64,000 nt of DNA. It comes from Roseinatronobacter ekhonensis. GTDB taxonomy: Bacteria > Pseudomonadota > Alphaproteobacteria > Rhodobacterales > Rhodobacteraceae. Position 1 is the first letter of the stretch. Every line of letters starts with the position of its first letter. Where the stretch lies: positions 1-64,000 of the forward strand of contig NZ_UIHC01000011.1 of the NCBI RefSeq assembly GCF_900499075.1. Direction: 5' to 3'. Made by a program: the position numbers and the translations under genes. The notes beneath the pieces were generated by a model. The model saw only the letters and a program-made list of their open reading frames with translations. It had not been told where the DNA came from and did not search any database. Positions 17,720 to 27,096 of this stretch are shown here, piece after piece.

Positions 17720-18162
17720 ACCAGAGCCTTGCGAAAGAAGATGCGGTCGAACCCGTCCTGCTGTCGACGCCCGTTTTCCATGTAGCCCAGTGCGCCATAC
17801 ATAGCGATATTTTCGGTCATGGCCGCGTTTGTATAAAGTGTCACGGCGATTAGGCCCTTTTAGCGCGCAAGCTCTTCGACATGCGCGATCAGCCTTTTGC
17901 CAAGGCCTCGTCCGGCATGGTCCGGCCAGACCGCAACTGTGTCGAGGTGCATCTCCGCGCCCTCCGCACGGCAGATCGCATAGCCCAGAACGTTTCCGGC
18001 AGGGTCCAGCGCGACCGACACCTCGTTCAAACCGATATGCGCCGCGATATCGGCGTGCATGGGGGCCGGATCTTGCCCCATGCGCGGCACATAGCGGGCG
18101 AAAGCAGCGCGACCACACGCACGGATCGCATCGGCCTCGGCCATGGTCGCGCGCCGGATCAC
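17716..18162 (-). pseudogene. GNAT acetyltransferase with an in-frame stop codon
   Basis: A 148-codon GNAT frame is interrupted by TAA at 17860-17862 (codon 101). Before the stop lie the N-terminal strands and acetyl-CoA motif A (HAGRGLGKRL). After it the same frame continues with the expected motif B, LYTNAAMTENIAMYGALGY, and ends at a TAG at 17716. No frameshift is needed, and a single base change would restore the gene. Its start overlaps the Nudix stop by four bases. The upstream part alone lacks motif B and should be inactive. A sequencing error is the main alternative. Confidence 0.8.
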
Positions 18163-18596
18163 CGGGCCATCGCCGCCAGAAACGCGCGATCACCGTCATT
18201 GCCCAGCCGTTCCAGCGCCACGGGCAAGGGCAGCCATTCGGCACGGTGGCCCGGCTCTGTTGGCGGCCCGATACGGCGCAGCCCCTGCGCCAGATAGATC
18301 GTGCACAGCTTTTCGGCCCAAAGGTCGTAATCAGGCATGTAGCAAAACCGCCGGAACGCTCCCAGACGGCGCAGCGGTCGCACACGCCAGCCGGTTTCTT
18401 CCAAGACCTCGCGACGCAGGGTTTGGGGAGGGCTTTCACCCGGATCAATCCCGCCGCCGGGCAATTGCCAGTCATCCTCTGGCCATGCCTGATGGGTCAA
18501 AAGCACACGCGTGCCGCTGAGTATAATCGCATAGGCACCGTGACGGCGGGTATAATGCTGCCCCGGCACGCGCGCGTCACCGAATCTGCGGATCAT
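18159..18596 (-). CDS. Nudix hydrolase
   Basis: This 145-residue Nudix protein has a complete box GGGIDPGES through REVLEETGW (about residues 47-69). It should cleave a nucleoside diphosphate linked to another moiety, substrate unknown. The start at 18596 is the first ATG near the beginning of the domain. It is coupled to the broken GNAT gene downstream and is divergent from hslO; the hslO promoter overlaps its first codons. Confidence 0.78.
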   Translation of the reverse strand: MIRRFGDARVPGQHYTRRHGAYAIILSGTRVLLTHQAWPEDDWQLPGGGIDPGESPPQTLRREVLEETGWRVRPLRRLGAFRRFCYMPDYDLWAEKLCTIYLAQGLRRIGPPTEPGHRAEWLPLPVALERLGNDGDRAFLAAMAR

Positions 18597-18597
18597 C

Positions 18598-18625
18598 CTT
18601 GGCCCTTCCGAGTTGATTCCTATAT
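18598..18625 (+). promoter_or_regulatory. RpoH (sigma-32)-type promoter of hslO
   Basis: CTTG at 18598-18601, a 17-base spacer and CCTATAT at 18619-18625 match the alphaproteobacterial RpoH consensus CTTG-N17/18-CYTATNT at every defined position. The hslO ATG lies 53 bases further on. Hsp33 is a heat-shock protein in other bacteria, so site and gene agree. Confidence 0.72.
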
Positions 18626-18678
18626 GTGGGGGCGAGCCTAAGCGCGCCACGCGCGCAGCACCAGCAAGGATATCTACC

Positions 18679-19620
18679 ATGAGCATCGGCGAACAAATCG
18701 CCTGGGACGACACGGTTTTGCCGTTCCAACTGGACAATAGCGACATTCGCGGCCGCGTCGCGCGACTGGATGGCGCGCTGGAAAAAGTGTTGGAAAAACA
18801 TGCGTATCCACCGCTTGTCGAGGCGCTTGTCGCAGAAGCCACGCTGCTGACCGCGATCATCGGCCAGACCATCAAGCTACGTTGGAAACTATCGCTGCAA
18901 GTGCGCGGCGACGGGCCGGTCCGGCTGATCGCGACCGACTACTACGCACCCGACGAAGAAGGCGCGCCCGCGCGCATCCGTGCCTATGCCAGCTTCGACC
19001 CCGACCGTCTGGAACAGGGCGCGCAGGCGTTTAGCCAGATCGGCAAGGGCTATTTCGCCATTCTGATCGACCAGGGGCCGGACATGACGCCATATCAGGG
19101 GATCACACCCCTTGCGGGCCAAAGCCTGAGCGCCTGCGCCGAGACCTATTTCGCGCAATCAGAGCAATTGCCGACCCGGTTCGCGCTGTCCTTCGGGCGC
19201 GCTACCCTTCCCGGACAATCCCAAGCCTGGCGCGCGGGTGGCGTGATGTTGCAGCACATGCCTGGCAACTCTGACGCGCCTACACGCGACGCCGCCGAGC
19301 AGGCCGAAAACTGGAACCGCGCCAATATGCTGCTGGACACGGTCGAGGAATTGGAACTGATCGGCCCGCATGTCGGCCCGCCCGAACTGCTGGCCCGCCT
19401 GTTCCACGAGGAAGCGCCCCGCGTCTATGACCCGCAGGCGGTGCATTTCGGTTGTTCGTGTTCTGAGGATAAGGTGCGCAGCACGCTGTCCATATATTCG
19501 GCCAAGGATATTGCCACCATGACAACACCAGAGGGCACCGTCACGGCCGACTGCCAGTTTTGCGGTGCGCATTACGTCATGGACCCTGCCACGCTGGGCT
19601 TCGAGGGAAAGGATGGATGA
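18679..19620 (+). CDS. hslO: Hsp33 redox-regulated chaperone
   Basis: This cytosolic holdase is activated by oxidation when its zinc-bound cysteines form disulfides. It has 313 residues, with an N-terminal substrate domain (about 1-230) and the redox switch CSC at FGCSCSED plus CQFC near the C terminus, completing the CxC...CxxC set. The ATG at 18679 has AAGGA upstream. The stop overlaps the start of the next Nudix gene by eight bases. Confidence 0.94.
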   Translation: MSIGEQIAWDDTVLPFQLDNSDIRGRVARLDGALEKVLEKHAYPPLVEALVAEATLLTAIIGQTIKLRWKLSLQVRGDGPVRLIATDYYAPDEEGAPARIRAYASFDPDRLEQGAQAFSQIGKGYFAILIDQGPDMTPYQGITPLAGQSLSACAETYFAQSEQLPTRFALSFGRATLPGQSQAWRAGGVMLQHMPGNSDAPTRDAAEQAENWNRANMLLDTVEELELIGPHVGPPELLARLFHEEAPRVYDPQAVHFGCSCSEDKVRSTLSIYSAKDIATMTTPEGTVTADCQFCGAHYVMDPATLGFEGKDG

Positions 19621-20200
19621 CCGCTTGCGCGCGGCCTTGGATCTGCCCGCCGAGGCATCGAGCGATTTCGATCTGAACCCGGCGCTGGCGCCCGACAACC
19701 CCGCGCGCAAGCTGCGCCCCGCCGCCGTGCTTATCGCGGTGGACGACGCGGGCGGTGTTGTCCTGACCAAACGCGCGTCGCACCTGCGTCACCACCCCGG
19801 TCAGATCGCCTTTCCCGGCGGGCGGCAGGATGCTGGCGACCCGGACTTGGCCGCCACCGCAATGCGGGAGGCGCGGGAGGAAATCGGGCTGGACCCGGCG
19901 CAAGTGCGTATTCTGGGCACACTGCCCACGCATGAAACCGTCACCGGCTTTCTGGTCACACCCTTCGTTGCCCGACTGGACGGGTCGTTCACCCCCCGCC
20001 CCGAACCGGGCGAGGTGGCTGAAGTGTTCCGCGTGCCGCTGGCCCATGTCACCGACCCCGCGCGCTTCGTGATCGAACGGCGTATCTGGCGCGGGCAATG
20101 GCGGCACTTTTATGCAATTCCATGGGGACCGTATTATACATGGGGGGCCAGCGCGCGGATTTTGCGCGGGCTGGCGGACCGGATGGCGCAATGCAAGTAA
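19613..20200 (+). CDS. Nudix CoA pyrophosphatase-like protein
   Basis: This 195-residue protein has the extended NudL-type signature. LRHHPGQIAFPGG (about 58-70) is followed by the Nudix box AAMREAREEIGLD, matching the family that hydrolyses coenzyme A or its derivatives to phosphopantetheine and 3',5'-ADP. It is embedded between hslO (eight-base overlap) and cca (ten-base overlap), so the three are surely co-translated. Confidence 0.85.
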   Translation: MDDRLRAALDLPAEASSDFDLNPALAPDNPARKLRPAAVLIAVDDAGGVVLTKRASHLRHHPGQIAFPGGRQDAGDPDLAATAMREAREEIGLDPAQVRILGTLPTHETVTGFLVTPFVARLDGSFTPRPEPGEVAEVFRVPLAHVTDPARFVIERRIWRGQWRHFYAIPWGPYYTWGASARILRGLADRMAQCK

Positions 20201-21324
20201 GTGGCGACTGGCTGGAGAACGACCGCACGCAATCGGTGCTGGGCCTGCTGACCGACGCGGGGCATCTGGCCTATGCGGTGGGCGGCTGTGTGCGGAATGC
20301 GGCGCTGGGCGAGGCCGTGACGGATGTGGACATCGCCACCTCTGCACTGCCCGAAACGGTGATCGACTTGGCCGAGGGCGCGGGCCTGCGCGCTGTGCCC
20401 ACAGGCTTGGCGCATGGCACGGTCACACTCGTCGCGGGCGGCGAGGGGTTCGAAGTAACCACGTTTCGCCGCGACGTGGCGACCGACGGGCGGCATGCCG
20501 AAGTCGCCTTTTCCGACCGGATCGAGGACGACGCAGCGCGCCGGGATTTCACCATGAACGCGCTATATGCTGATGCGTCGGGGCAAGTGCTCGACCCGCT
20601 GGGCGGTGCGGCCGACTTGCACGCGCGGCGGTTGCGCTTTGTGGGCGATGCCGCCCAACGCATTGCCGAGGATTACCTGCGCATCCTGCGGTTCTTCCGG
20701 TTTCACGCGCAATATGGCGACCCTATGGGCGGGCTGGACCCCGACGGGCTGGGCGCCTGCGCCGAGGGCGCTGACGGGCTGACCCGACTATCTGCCGAGC
20801 GCGTGACCGCCGAATTGCGCAAGCTGCTGAGCGCCCATGACCCCGCGCCCTCGGTCGCGGCCATGGCGGCAACGGGCGTGCTGTCGCGCGTGCTCCCGGG
20901 GGCAGACGCGCGCGCACTCGGACCGCTTGTGCATCTGGAAGGGGCATGCGCCCCGCGCTGGCTGCGCCGGCTTGTGGTCTTGGGCGGCGCCACACATGCT
21001 TTGCGGCTGACAAAGGCGGAATCACGCGACCTGACCCGCCTGCGCGACGCATTGAGCGACATGGCCGGACCTGCCCTGTTGGGCTACCGGCTTGGCGATA
21101 GCTTGGGCGCAGATGCGGTGCTTGCCCGCGCGGCAAGCTTCGAGCAGCCCTTGCCAGAGCTTTGGCAAACCGAAATCACACGCGGCGCAGATGCCCGTTT
21201 TCCGGTGCGCGCCGCCGACTTGCCAGAGATGGAAGGCGCTGCACTCGGGCAACGGCTGAAAACGCTGGAAGCGCGCTGGATCGCGTCAGATTTCAAGCTG
21301 TCACGCGCCGACTTGCTGGGCTGA
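20191..21324 (+). CDS. cca: CCA-adding tRNA nucleotidyltransferase / poly(A) polymerase family
   Basis: This class II nucleotidyltransferase adds or repairs the CCA end of tRNA. The 377-residue protein has the head-domain motif VGGCVRN (30-36), the metal-binding DVD (45-47), and neck motifs RRDFTMNAL and RIAEDYLRILRFFRFHA. The start at 20191 overlaps the preceding Nudix gene. The C-terminal part is helical and more variable, as usual. A poly(A) polymerase function cannot be excluded by sequence alone. Confidence 0.9.
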   Translation: MQVSGDWLENDRTQSVLGLLTDAGHLAYAVGGCVRNAALGEAVTDVDIATSALPETVIDLAEGAGLRAVPTGLAHGTVTLVAGGEGFEVTTFRRDVATDGRHAEVAFSDRIEDDAARRDFTMNALYADASGQVLDPLGGAADLHARRLRFVGDAAQRIAEDYLRILRFFRFHAQYGDPMGGLDPDGLGACAEGADGLTRLSAERVTAELRKLLSAHDPAPSVAAMAATGVLSRVLPGADARALGPLVHLEGACAPRWLRRLVVLGGATHALRLTKAESRDLTRLRDALSDMAGPALLGYRLGDSLGADAVLARAASFEQPLPELWQTEITRGADARFPVRAADLPEMEGAALGQRLKTLEARWIASDFKLSRADLLG

Positions 21325-21375
21325 CTGGCGCGCACGCCCTGAACGCCCTATGTCCTGCTGCAAAGGACAGGCCAA

Positions 21376-23256
21376 ATGTTGCAGAAAACCGACCCCTCCA
21401 ATCGTCCGACCCTTGCCTTTCGGCTGGCCGGGCTGATCGACGGCTTTGCCCATGCGGATGGGCCGCCGCCGCAAACGCTGTTGCGGTTCATGCTATGGTC
21501 GGTGAAAGGGTCTTGGCCCGTGCTGCTGCTGGCCACCGTGATTTCCGCCATTGTCGGGTCGACAGAGGTGATCTCCGCGTTGCTGCTGGGCCAGATCATT
21601 GACGCCGCGGTCGAGACTGGCGCGCAGAATTTTATTGCAACGCATGGCTGGCTGATTGCCGGGTTCGTGCTGTTCTTCATGGCGGTGCGGCCCCTCGCCT
21701 TTGGCATATCCTCTGCGGCCAACAGCATTGTGGTGCAGCCCAATATCTTTGTTCTGGTGCAATCGCGGCTGAACCGCTGGACGCTGGGCCAGCCTGTCAC
21801 CTTCTTCGACAACGATTTCGCAGGCCGGATTGCGCAAAAGCAGGTTCAAACCGCGCGCGCGCTGACCGATGTGGCGAATGAGACCATCAACACGATGGCC
21901 TTTGCACTGTCGTCGATCATCGGGTCGGTTGTGCTGCTGTTCACCATAGACGCACGGATGGCGCTGGCGCTGGCCGTGTGGCTGGTCGGCTATCTGTGGC
22001 TGATCCGCCATTTCCTACCGCAGGTGCGAGAGCGCGCAGGCCAGCGCGCGGGCGCACGCGCACGCGTCAGCGGGCAGGTGGTGGACACAATCAGCAACAT
22101 CAAAACGGTCAAACTGTTCGCCCATGCCGATTTCGAGGATCGCGCCGCGCTAAATGCCATGGGTGTGTTCCGCGACCGCTCGGTCGAGTTCGGCGAGGTG
22201 CAGGCGTGGTTTCGCTTTGCGTTGATGACGGTTGCTGGCATTCTGCCGGTGCTCCTGATCGGCGGTACGCTTTGGCTGTGGTCGCTGGGCATGGCCAGCA
22301 CCGGCGATATTGCCGCCGCGGGCGCGGTGGCCATTCGCATTGCCCAAATGACAGGCTGGGTCAGTTTCGTGCTGATGGCGATCTATTCGAACATTGGCGA
22401 GATCGAGGACGGCATGCGCACCCTGACGCCGCGCCCCAACCTGACCGACGCTGAGGGCGCGCTCGAGATCGGGCGCGCCAACGGGGCGGTCGCGTTCGAG
22501 GGCGTGGGATTTGCTTACGGTCGCGACGCGGGCGGTGTAGACCGGCTGTCGCTATCCATTGCCCAAGGCGAGAAGATCGGGATCGTGGGCGCATCGGGTG
22601 CCGGAAAGTCAACACTCGTGGCGCTGTTGATGCGTCTGTATGACGTGGAAGCGGGGCGCATCACGCTGGACGGGCGCGATATTCGCGACATCACGCAAGA
22701 AAGCCTGCGCCGCAACATCGCGATGGTCACGCAGGAAACGGCTATGTTCAACCGCTCTGCGCTGGACAATATCCGCTATGGTCGCCCCGATGCCACCCGC
22801 GCCGAGATTGAAGCCGCCGCGAAAGCTGCCGAAGCACATGAGTTCATCAAGGATTTGCAGGACCATGAAGGGCGTCGCGGCTATGATGCGCAACTGGGCG
22901 AGCGCGGCGTGCGCCTGTCGGGCGGGCAACGCCAACGCATCGCACTGGCGCGGGCTTTCCTGAAAGATGCGCCGGTACTGGTGCTGGACGAGGCAACCTC
23001 GGCGCTCGATTCAGAGGTCGAGGCCGCGGTGCAGGACGCGCTGCAACCGCTGATGCGGGGCAAGACCGTGCTGGCGATTGCCCACCGCCTGAGCACAATC
23101 GCGCAGCTTGACCGGATTGTGGTGCTTGACGCGGGCCGCATCCTTGAGCAAGGAACCCATGAACAGCTTTTGGCCAAGGGCGGCACTTACGCGCGCTTCT
23201 GGGCACGGCAATCTGGTGGGTTTCTGGGCACGGATGAGACATCTGAACACGCATAG
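21376..23256 (+). CDS. ABC transporter, fused permease and ATPase
   Basis: This half-transporter of 626 residues has six membrane helices (about 45-350) followed by the nucleotide-binding domain: Walker A GASGAGKST (about 405), signature LSGGQ (about 514) and Walker B VLVLDEATSALD (about 537). It should work as a homodimeric exporter of the MsbA/multidrug type. The substrate is not evident. The RNA methyltransferase gene follows nine bases later. Confidence 0.9.
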   Translation: MLQKTDPSNRPTLAFRLAGLIDGFAHADGPPPQTLLRFMLWSVKGSWPVLLLATVISAIVGSTEVISALLLGQIIDAAVETGAQNFIATHGWLIAGFVLFFMAVRPLAFGISSAANSIVVQPNIFVLVQSRLNRWTLGQPVTFFDNDFAGRIAQKQVQTARALTDVANETINTMAFALSSIIGSVVLLFTIDARMALALAVWLVGYLWLIRHFLPQVRERAGQRAGARARVSGQVVDTISNIKTVKLFAHADFEDRAALNAMGVFRDRSVEFGEVQAWFRFALMTVAGILPVLLIGGTLWLWSLGMASTGDIAAAGAVAIRIAQMTGWVSFVLMAIYSNIGEIEDGMRTLTPRPNLTDAEGALEIGRANGAVAFEGVGFAYGRDAGGVDRLSLSIAQGEKIGIVGASGAGKSTLVALLMRLYDVEAGRITLDGRDIRDITQESLRRNIAMVTQETAMFNRSALDNIRYGRPDATRAEIEAAAKAAEAHEFIKDLQDHEGRRGYDAQLGERGVRLSGGQRQRIALARAFLKDAPVLVLDEATSALDSEVEAAVQDALQPLMRGKTVLAIAHRLSTIAQLDRIVVLDAGRILEQGTHEQLLAKGGTYARFWARQSGGFLGTDETSEHA

Positions 23257-23265
23257 GGCCGCGAC

Positions 23266-24477
23266 ATGGGCCTGACCATCACACGCCTTGGCCATCATGG
23301 CGACGGGGTCGCTGATGGCCCCGTCTTTGTGCCGCGCACCCTGCCGGGCGAAGTGGTCGAGGGTGAGGTGACGGGCGACCGCATGGCCGCCCCGCGTATC
23401 CTGACGCCATCGCCCGAGCGCATCGCCGCCCCCTGCCCGCAGTACAAGGCTTGCGGCGGCTGCGCATTGCAACATGCGCGCGAAGCGTTCGTGACCGATT
23501 GGAAAGAGGGCGTGATCCGGCAGGCACTGGCCGCGCAGGGGTTGGAAGCGCCCTTCCACCCGCCGCATATATCCCCCAAGGGAGCGCGGCGCAGGGCCAC
23601 ATTTTCGGGGCGGCGTCTGAAAAAGGGCGCGCTGGTGGGGTTCCACGCGCGCGCGTCTGACACGGTGGCATCTGTGCCCGATTGCCTGATCCTGCGACCG
23701 GACCTGACCGCTGCATTGCCAGTGTTGGAAGAGCTGGTGATAATCGCGGGCTCTCGGAAGGGCGAAATGGCCCTGTCGCTGACGACGTCCGAGCCGGGAT
23801 TGGACCTGTCCGTCACGGGTGGAAAACCGCTGGACGGGCCGTTGCAAGCCACGCTAGGCCAATGGGCGGGCGCGAACGGGCTCGCGCGGCTGGCATGGGA
23901 GGGCGAGGTTATCGCCCAATCCGCCCCGCCCGCGCAGAGCTTCGGGCGGGCGCGGGTCACACCACCGCCGGGCGCATTCTTGCAAGCGACCGCCGAGGGG
24001 CAATCCGCCCTGCAATCTGCGGTGGCCAAGGCCGTGGGCGACGCCCCGCGCGTGGCCGACCTGTTCGCGGGCTGCGGCACATTCGCCCTGCCCCTGGCAG
24101 AACGTGCCGAGGTTCACGCGGTGGAAAGCCTGCGCGACATGCTGGCGGCCCTGGACCACGGCTGGCGGCATGCAAGCGGGCTCAAGCGCCTAACACATGA
24201 GACACGCGACCTGTTCCGCAACCCGCTCTTGCCCGAAGACCTGGCGCGGTTCGACGCGGTCGTCATTGACCCGCCCCGCGCGGGCGCAGAGGCCCAAGCC
24301 CATGCGCTTGCCGAGAGCACGGTTGCGCGCATCGCGGCAGTCTCTTGCAACCCCGTGACCTTTGCCCGGGATGCAAAGATACTCTTGCAAGGCGGATACC
24401 GGCTGGAATGGGTGCAAATGATAGACCAATTCCGGTTTAGCCCGCATGTGGAGCTTGCAGCCGCCTTCGCCAGATAA
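23266..24477 (+). CDS. SAM-dependent RNA m5U methyltransferase, RlmD/TrmA family
   Basis: This 403-residue enzyme methylates a uridine C5 in rRNA or tRNA. Cysteines C57, C63 and C66 plus one near 143 provide the iron-sulfur site typical of RlmD/RlmC. The SAM domain has DLFAGCGTFALPL, the DPPRAG motif, and the nucleophile SCNPVTFARD (about residue 361). The N-terminal TRAM domain is short or degenerate, as in many alphaproteobacterial members. Which uridine is modified is unclear. Confidence 0.88.
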   Translation: MGLTITRLGHHGDGVADGPVFVPRTLPGEVVEGEVTGDRMAAPRILTPSPERIAAPCPQYKACGGCALQHAREAFVTDWKEGVIRQALAAQGLEAPFHPPHISPKGARRRATFSGRRLKKGALVGFHARASDTVASVPDCLILRPDLTAALPVLEELVIIAGSRKGEMALSLTTSEPGLDLSVTGGKPLDGPLQATLGQWAGANGLARLAWEGEVIAQSAPPAQSFGRARVTPPPGAFLQATAEGQSALQSAVAKAVGDAPRVADLFAGCGTFALPLAERAEVHAVESLRDMLAALDHGWRHASGLKRLTHETRDLFRNPLLPEDLARFDAVVIDPPRAGAEAQAHALAESTVARIAAVSCNPVTFARDAKILLQGGYRLEWVQMIDQFRFSPHVELAAAFAR

Positions 24478-24514
24478 CATATCTGCGCAAACTGCCAGAC
24501 CAAAAGGGATACCC

Positions 24515-25291
24515 ATGCTCAGCCGCGCCAATGTCGCCACCTTTCTGGACCAGTCTTGGGTGCGCAATGGCGTGATCGGGGTTATCCTGTTCAATGCCGT
24601 TCTGCTGGGGATGGAAACTTCGCAGCCCCTGATGGCCGCCATCGGCCCGTTCATCCTGACGCTGGACAAGATTTGTCTGGGCATTTTCGTGCTGGAACTG
24701 GCGCTGAAACTGTACGCCTATCGCGGCCAGTTCTGGCGGTCCGGCTGGAATATCTTTGATTTCATCATCATCGGCATTGCGCTGATGCCAGCAACCCAGG
24801 GCTTCAGCGTGTTGCGCGCGTTGCGTATCTTGCGTCTGCTGCGTGTGGTGTCCGTCAGCCCCAACCTGCGCCGCGTGGTCGAAGGTTTCATCACCGCGCT
24901 GCCCGGCATGGGATCGGTTTTCCTGCTGATGGGGATGATTTTCTACATCGGCGCGGTTATGGCCACCAAGCTTTTCCAGAGCAGTTTTCCGCAGTGGTTC
25001 GGTGATCTGGGCAATTCGGCCTATTCGCTGTTCCAGATCATGACGCTGGAATCGTGGTCCATGGGGATCGTGCGGCCCGTGATGGAAGTGTATCCTTATG
25101 CTTGGCTGTTCTTCGTGCCGTTCATCATGGTCACGACATTCGCCGTGGTGAACCTGCTGGTCGGTCTGATCGTGAATTCGATGCAGGACGCCCACGCAGC
25201 CGAATCCAACAAAGCCACCGACGAATACCGCGACGAGGTGCTGACCCGCCTGCGCGAGATTGAAAAGAAACTGGAAGAACGCGACGGATGA
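24515..25291 (+). CDS. Bacterial voltage-gated sodium channel (NavBac)
   Basis: This six-helix ion channel subunit has 258 residues and should assemble as a tetramer. The S4 voltage sensor has arginines every third residue (R101, R104, R107, R110). The pore loop carries TLESWSM at 177-183, the sodium-selectivity sequence known from NavAb and the Roseobacter channels. A charged C-terminal helix (about 235-257) fits the tetrameric coiled coil. The ATG at 24515 follows AAAAGGGA. Family knowledge links such channels to motility and pH responses in alkaliphiles; its role here is unknown. Confidence 0.92.
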   Translation: MLSRANVATFLDQSWVRNGVIGVILFNAVLLGMETSQPLMAAIGPFILTLDKICLGIFVLELALKLYAYRGQFWRSGWNIFDFIIIGIALMPATQGFSVLRALRILRLLRVVSVSPNLRRVVEGFITALPGMGSVFLLMGMIFYIGAVMATKLFQSSFPQWFGDLGNSAYSLFQIMTLESWSMGIVRPVMEVYPYAWLFFVPFIMVTTFAVVNLLVGLIVNSMQDAHAAESNKATDEYRDEVLTRLREIEKKLEERDG

Positions 25292-25367
25292 CGCGGACGT
25301 GAGCGGCGTGCCAGCTTGGCAGGTCATACGCTTTCGGGCATAGTGGCGAAAAAATCCAGAGGCTTTG

Positions 25368-25976
25368 ATGCAGCTTTTTCGCCTGTTGTTGCCCGTGGCG
25401 CTGCTTGCGGTTCTGAGTGCCTGCGCACCCAGCAAGTTCCGAACTTATGACGGGCCAGAGGTGACGCGCGTGGTCGTCTACAAGGCAGAGCGCCGGATGG
25501 ACCTGCTGCATTTCGGCACGGTGCTGAAAAGCTACCGCGTGCAACTGGGCGGCGATCCGTTCGACCACAAGGAACGCGAAGGCGACAATCGCACCCCCGA
25601 AGGCGATTACATCATTGACCGGCGCAATCCCAACAGCGCGTTCCATCTCTCGATCGGTATTGATTACCCAAACGAGGATGACCGCGCGCATGCCGAGGCC
25701 AATGGCTGGCAACCGGGGGGCGATATTTTCATCCACGGGCGCGGGCCACGATTTCAGCGCGCGCGGGGCGACTGGACAAACGGATGCATTGCCGTGACCG
25801 ACCGGCAAATGGAAGACATCTACGCCATGGTCCGCAACGGCACGCCGATCAGGATTTTCGCGTCGAAACCGCAAGACACCGGCGGCACGGCGCCGCTTGC
25901 GACCGGCGTCGCCGTGCTTGTGCCGGGGCCCGATAGCCCCCGGCCTAGGCCGTCCCCCGTCCGTGTGGTGCGCTAA
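25368..25976 (+). CDS. L,D-transpeptidase (YkuD) lipoprotein
   Basis: The enzyme forms 3-3 peptidoglycan cross-links or attaches proteins to the wall. This 202-residue protein starts with a lipoprotein signal whose lipobox ends at C19 (LSAC). The YkuD catalytic pair is H123 in IHGRG and C140 in WTNGC. The Pro-rich tail is short. Its 3' end overlaps the convergent hydroquinone reductase gene by 32 bases. Confidence 0.88.
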   Translation: MQLFRLLLPVALLAVLSACAPSKFRTYDGPEVTRVVVYKAERRMDLLHFGTVLKSYRVQLGGDPFDHKEREGDNRTPEGDYIIDRRNPNSAFHLSIGIDYPNEDDRAHAEANGWQPGGDIFIHGRGPRFQRARGDWTNGCIAVTDRQMEDIYAMVRNGTPIRIFASKPQDTGGTAPLATGVAVLVPGPDSPRPRPSPVRVVR

Positions 25977-26925
25977 AGTCCGGGTTTGGGTTGATCGGCA
26001 CAATGCGGTGCGGGTTAATCGTCTCGTGGCTGTAATGGTAGTGGCGCACGATATGATCAAACTGCACGGTCTGCGCCACGCCGGGGTGCTGGTATAGCGC
26101 GCGCGTATAGGCCCAAAGGTTGGGGTAATCCACGATCCGCGCACGGTTGCATTTGAAATGCGTGTGATACACCAGATCGAAGCGCACCAGCGTGGTGAAC
26201 AGACGCCAGTCGGCCTCTGTCAGACGGTCGCCCGCAAGGTAGGTCTGGCGCGACAGCCGCTCTTCCAGCCAATCAAGCGTGTCGAACAGCGGGTAGACCG
26301 CGTCCTCATAGGCCGCTTGCGTGCTGGCAAAGCCGGATTTGTAGACCCCGTTGTTCAGCGTATCGTAGATGCGCGCGTTGACCGTGTCTATCTCGAGGCG
26401 CAGATCGGCGGGGTAATAGTCGTCGGTATTGCCGGTCAGGTCGTTGAACGCCGTGTTCAACATGCGGATGATTTCCGAGGATTCGTTCGACACGATCTTG
26501 CCTTGGGCCTTGTCCCACAAGACCGGCACCGTCGCGCGCCCGGACACCTTTGGGTCAGCGCGGATATAAATGTCGCGGATGTGGCTGCTTCCGAATAGCC
26601 GGTCGCCGGTTGCGCCGGGAAAGTCGGTTGCAAAGCTCCAGCCGTCGTCCAGCATGTCCGGGTGGACAGCGGACACGTCGATCAGGTCATCCAGCCCCTT
26701 CAGCGCGCGAAAGATCAGCGCCCGGTGCGCCCACGGGCAGGCATAGGACACATACAGATGATAGCGCCCTGCTTCGGCCTTGAAGCCACCCTCTCCCGTT
26801 GGCCCGGCACTGCCATCCGCCGTGATCCAGTTGCGAAACCGCGAGGTGTCGCGCTGGAACGCACCCCCTGTTTTCTTGGTATCATACCATTGGTCTGACC
26901 ATTTTCCATCAATCAGAACGCCCAT
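25945..26925 (-). CDS. Glutathionyl-hydroquinone reductase (xi-class GST)
   Basis: The enzyme reduces glutathionyl-hydroquinones, releasing glutathione. This 326-residue protein has the family motif SYACPWAHR with catalytic C63, the SNESSEIIRML glutathione-binding turn and the C-terminal helical domain with YHTHFKCN. The start at 26925 has AGGAG at good spacing. It is monocistronic as far as visible. Confidence 0.9.
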   Translation of the reverse strand: MGVLIDGKWSDQWYDTKKTGGAFQRDTSRFRNWITADGSAGPTGEGGFKAEAGRYHLYVSYACPWAHRALIFRALKGLDDLIDVSAVHPDMLDDGWSFATDFPGATGDRLFGSSHIRDIYIRADPKVSGRATVPVLWDKAQGKIVSNESSEIIRMLNTAFNDLTGNTDDYYPADLRLEIDTVNARIYDTLNNGVYKSGFASTQAAYEDAVYPLFDTLDWLEERLSRQTYLAGDRLTEADWRLFTTLVRFDLVYHTHFKCNRARIVDYPNLWAYTRALYQHPGVAQTVQFDHIVRHYHYSHETINPHRIVPINPNPDFSAPHGRGTA

Positions 26926-27096
26926 GTTGTGCTCCTTTTCCTGTTGAGCAACAGCTAAGGAGGATCCCTGTGCAAACCAACCTGCATTACCGCGCAAGAC
27001 CTGTGCGCAGCGCGGCGGACAGCTTCACGCGAGCGTGACAAGACTTTTCATCTGCGGCGTTATGTCCATTCCTATAACCAACAGAGGAGCGACATT

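Noticed and set aside
16385-18475. A 696-codon open frame on the minus strand opposite the receiver-PP2C gene
   Set aside because: Its translation is rich in Arg, His and Gln and has no family resemblance, while the opposite strand encodes a complete, motif-rich protein. It is a high-GC shadow, like several other long antisense frames in the window.
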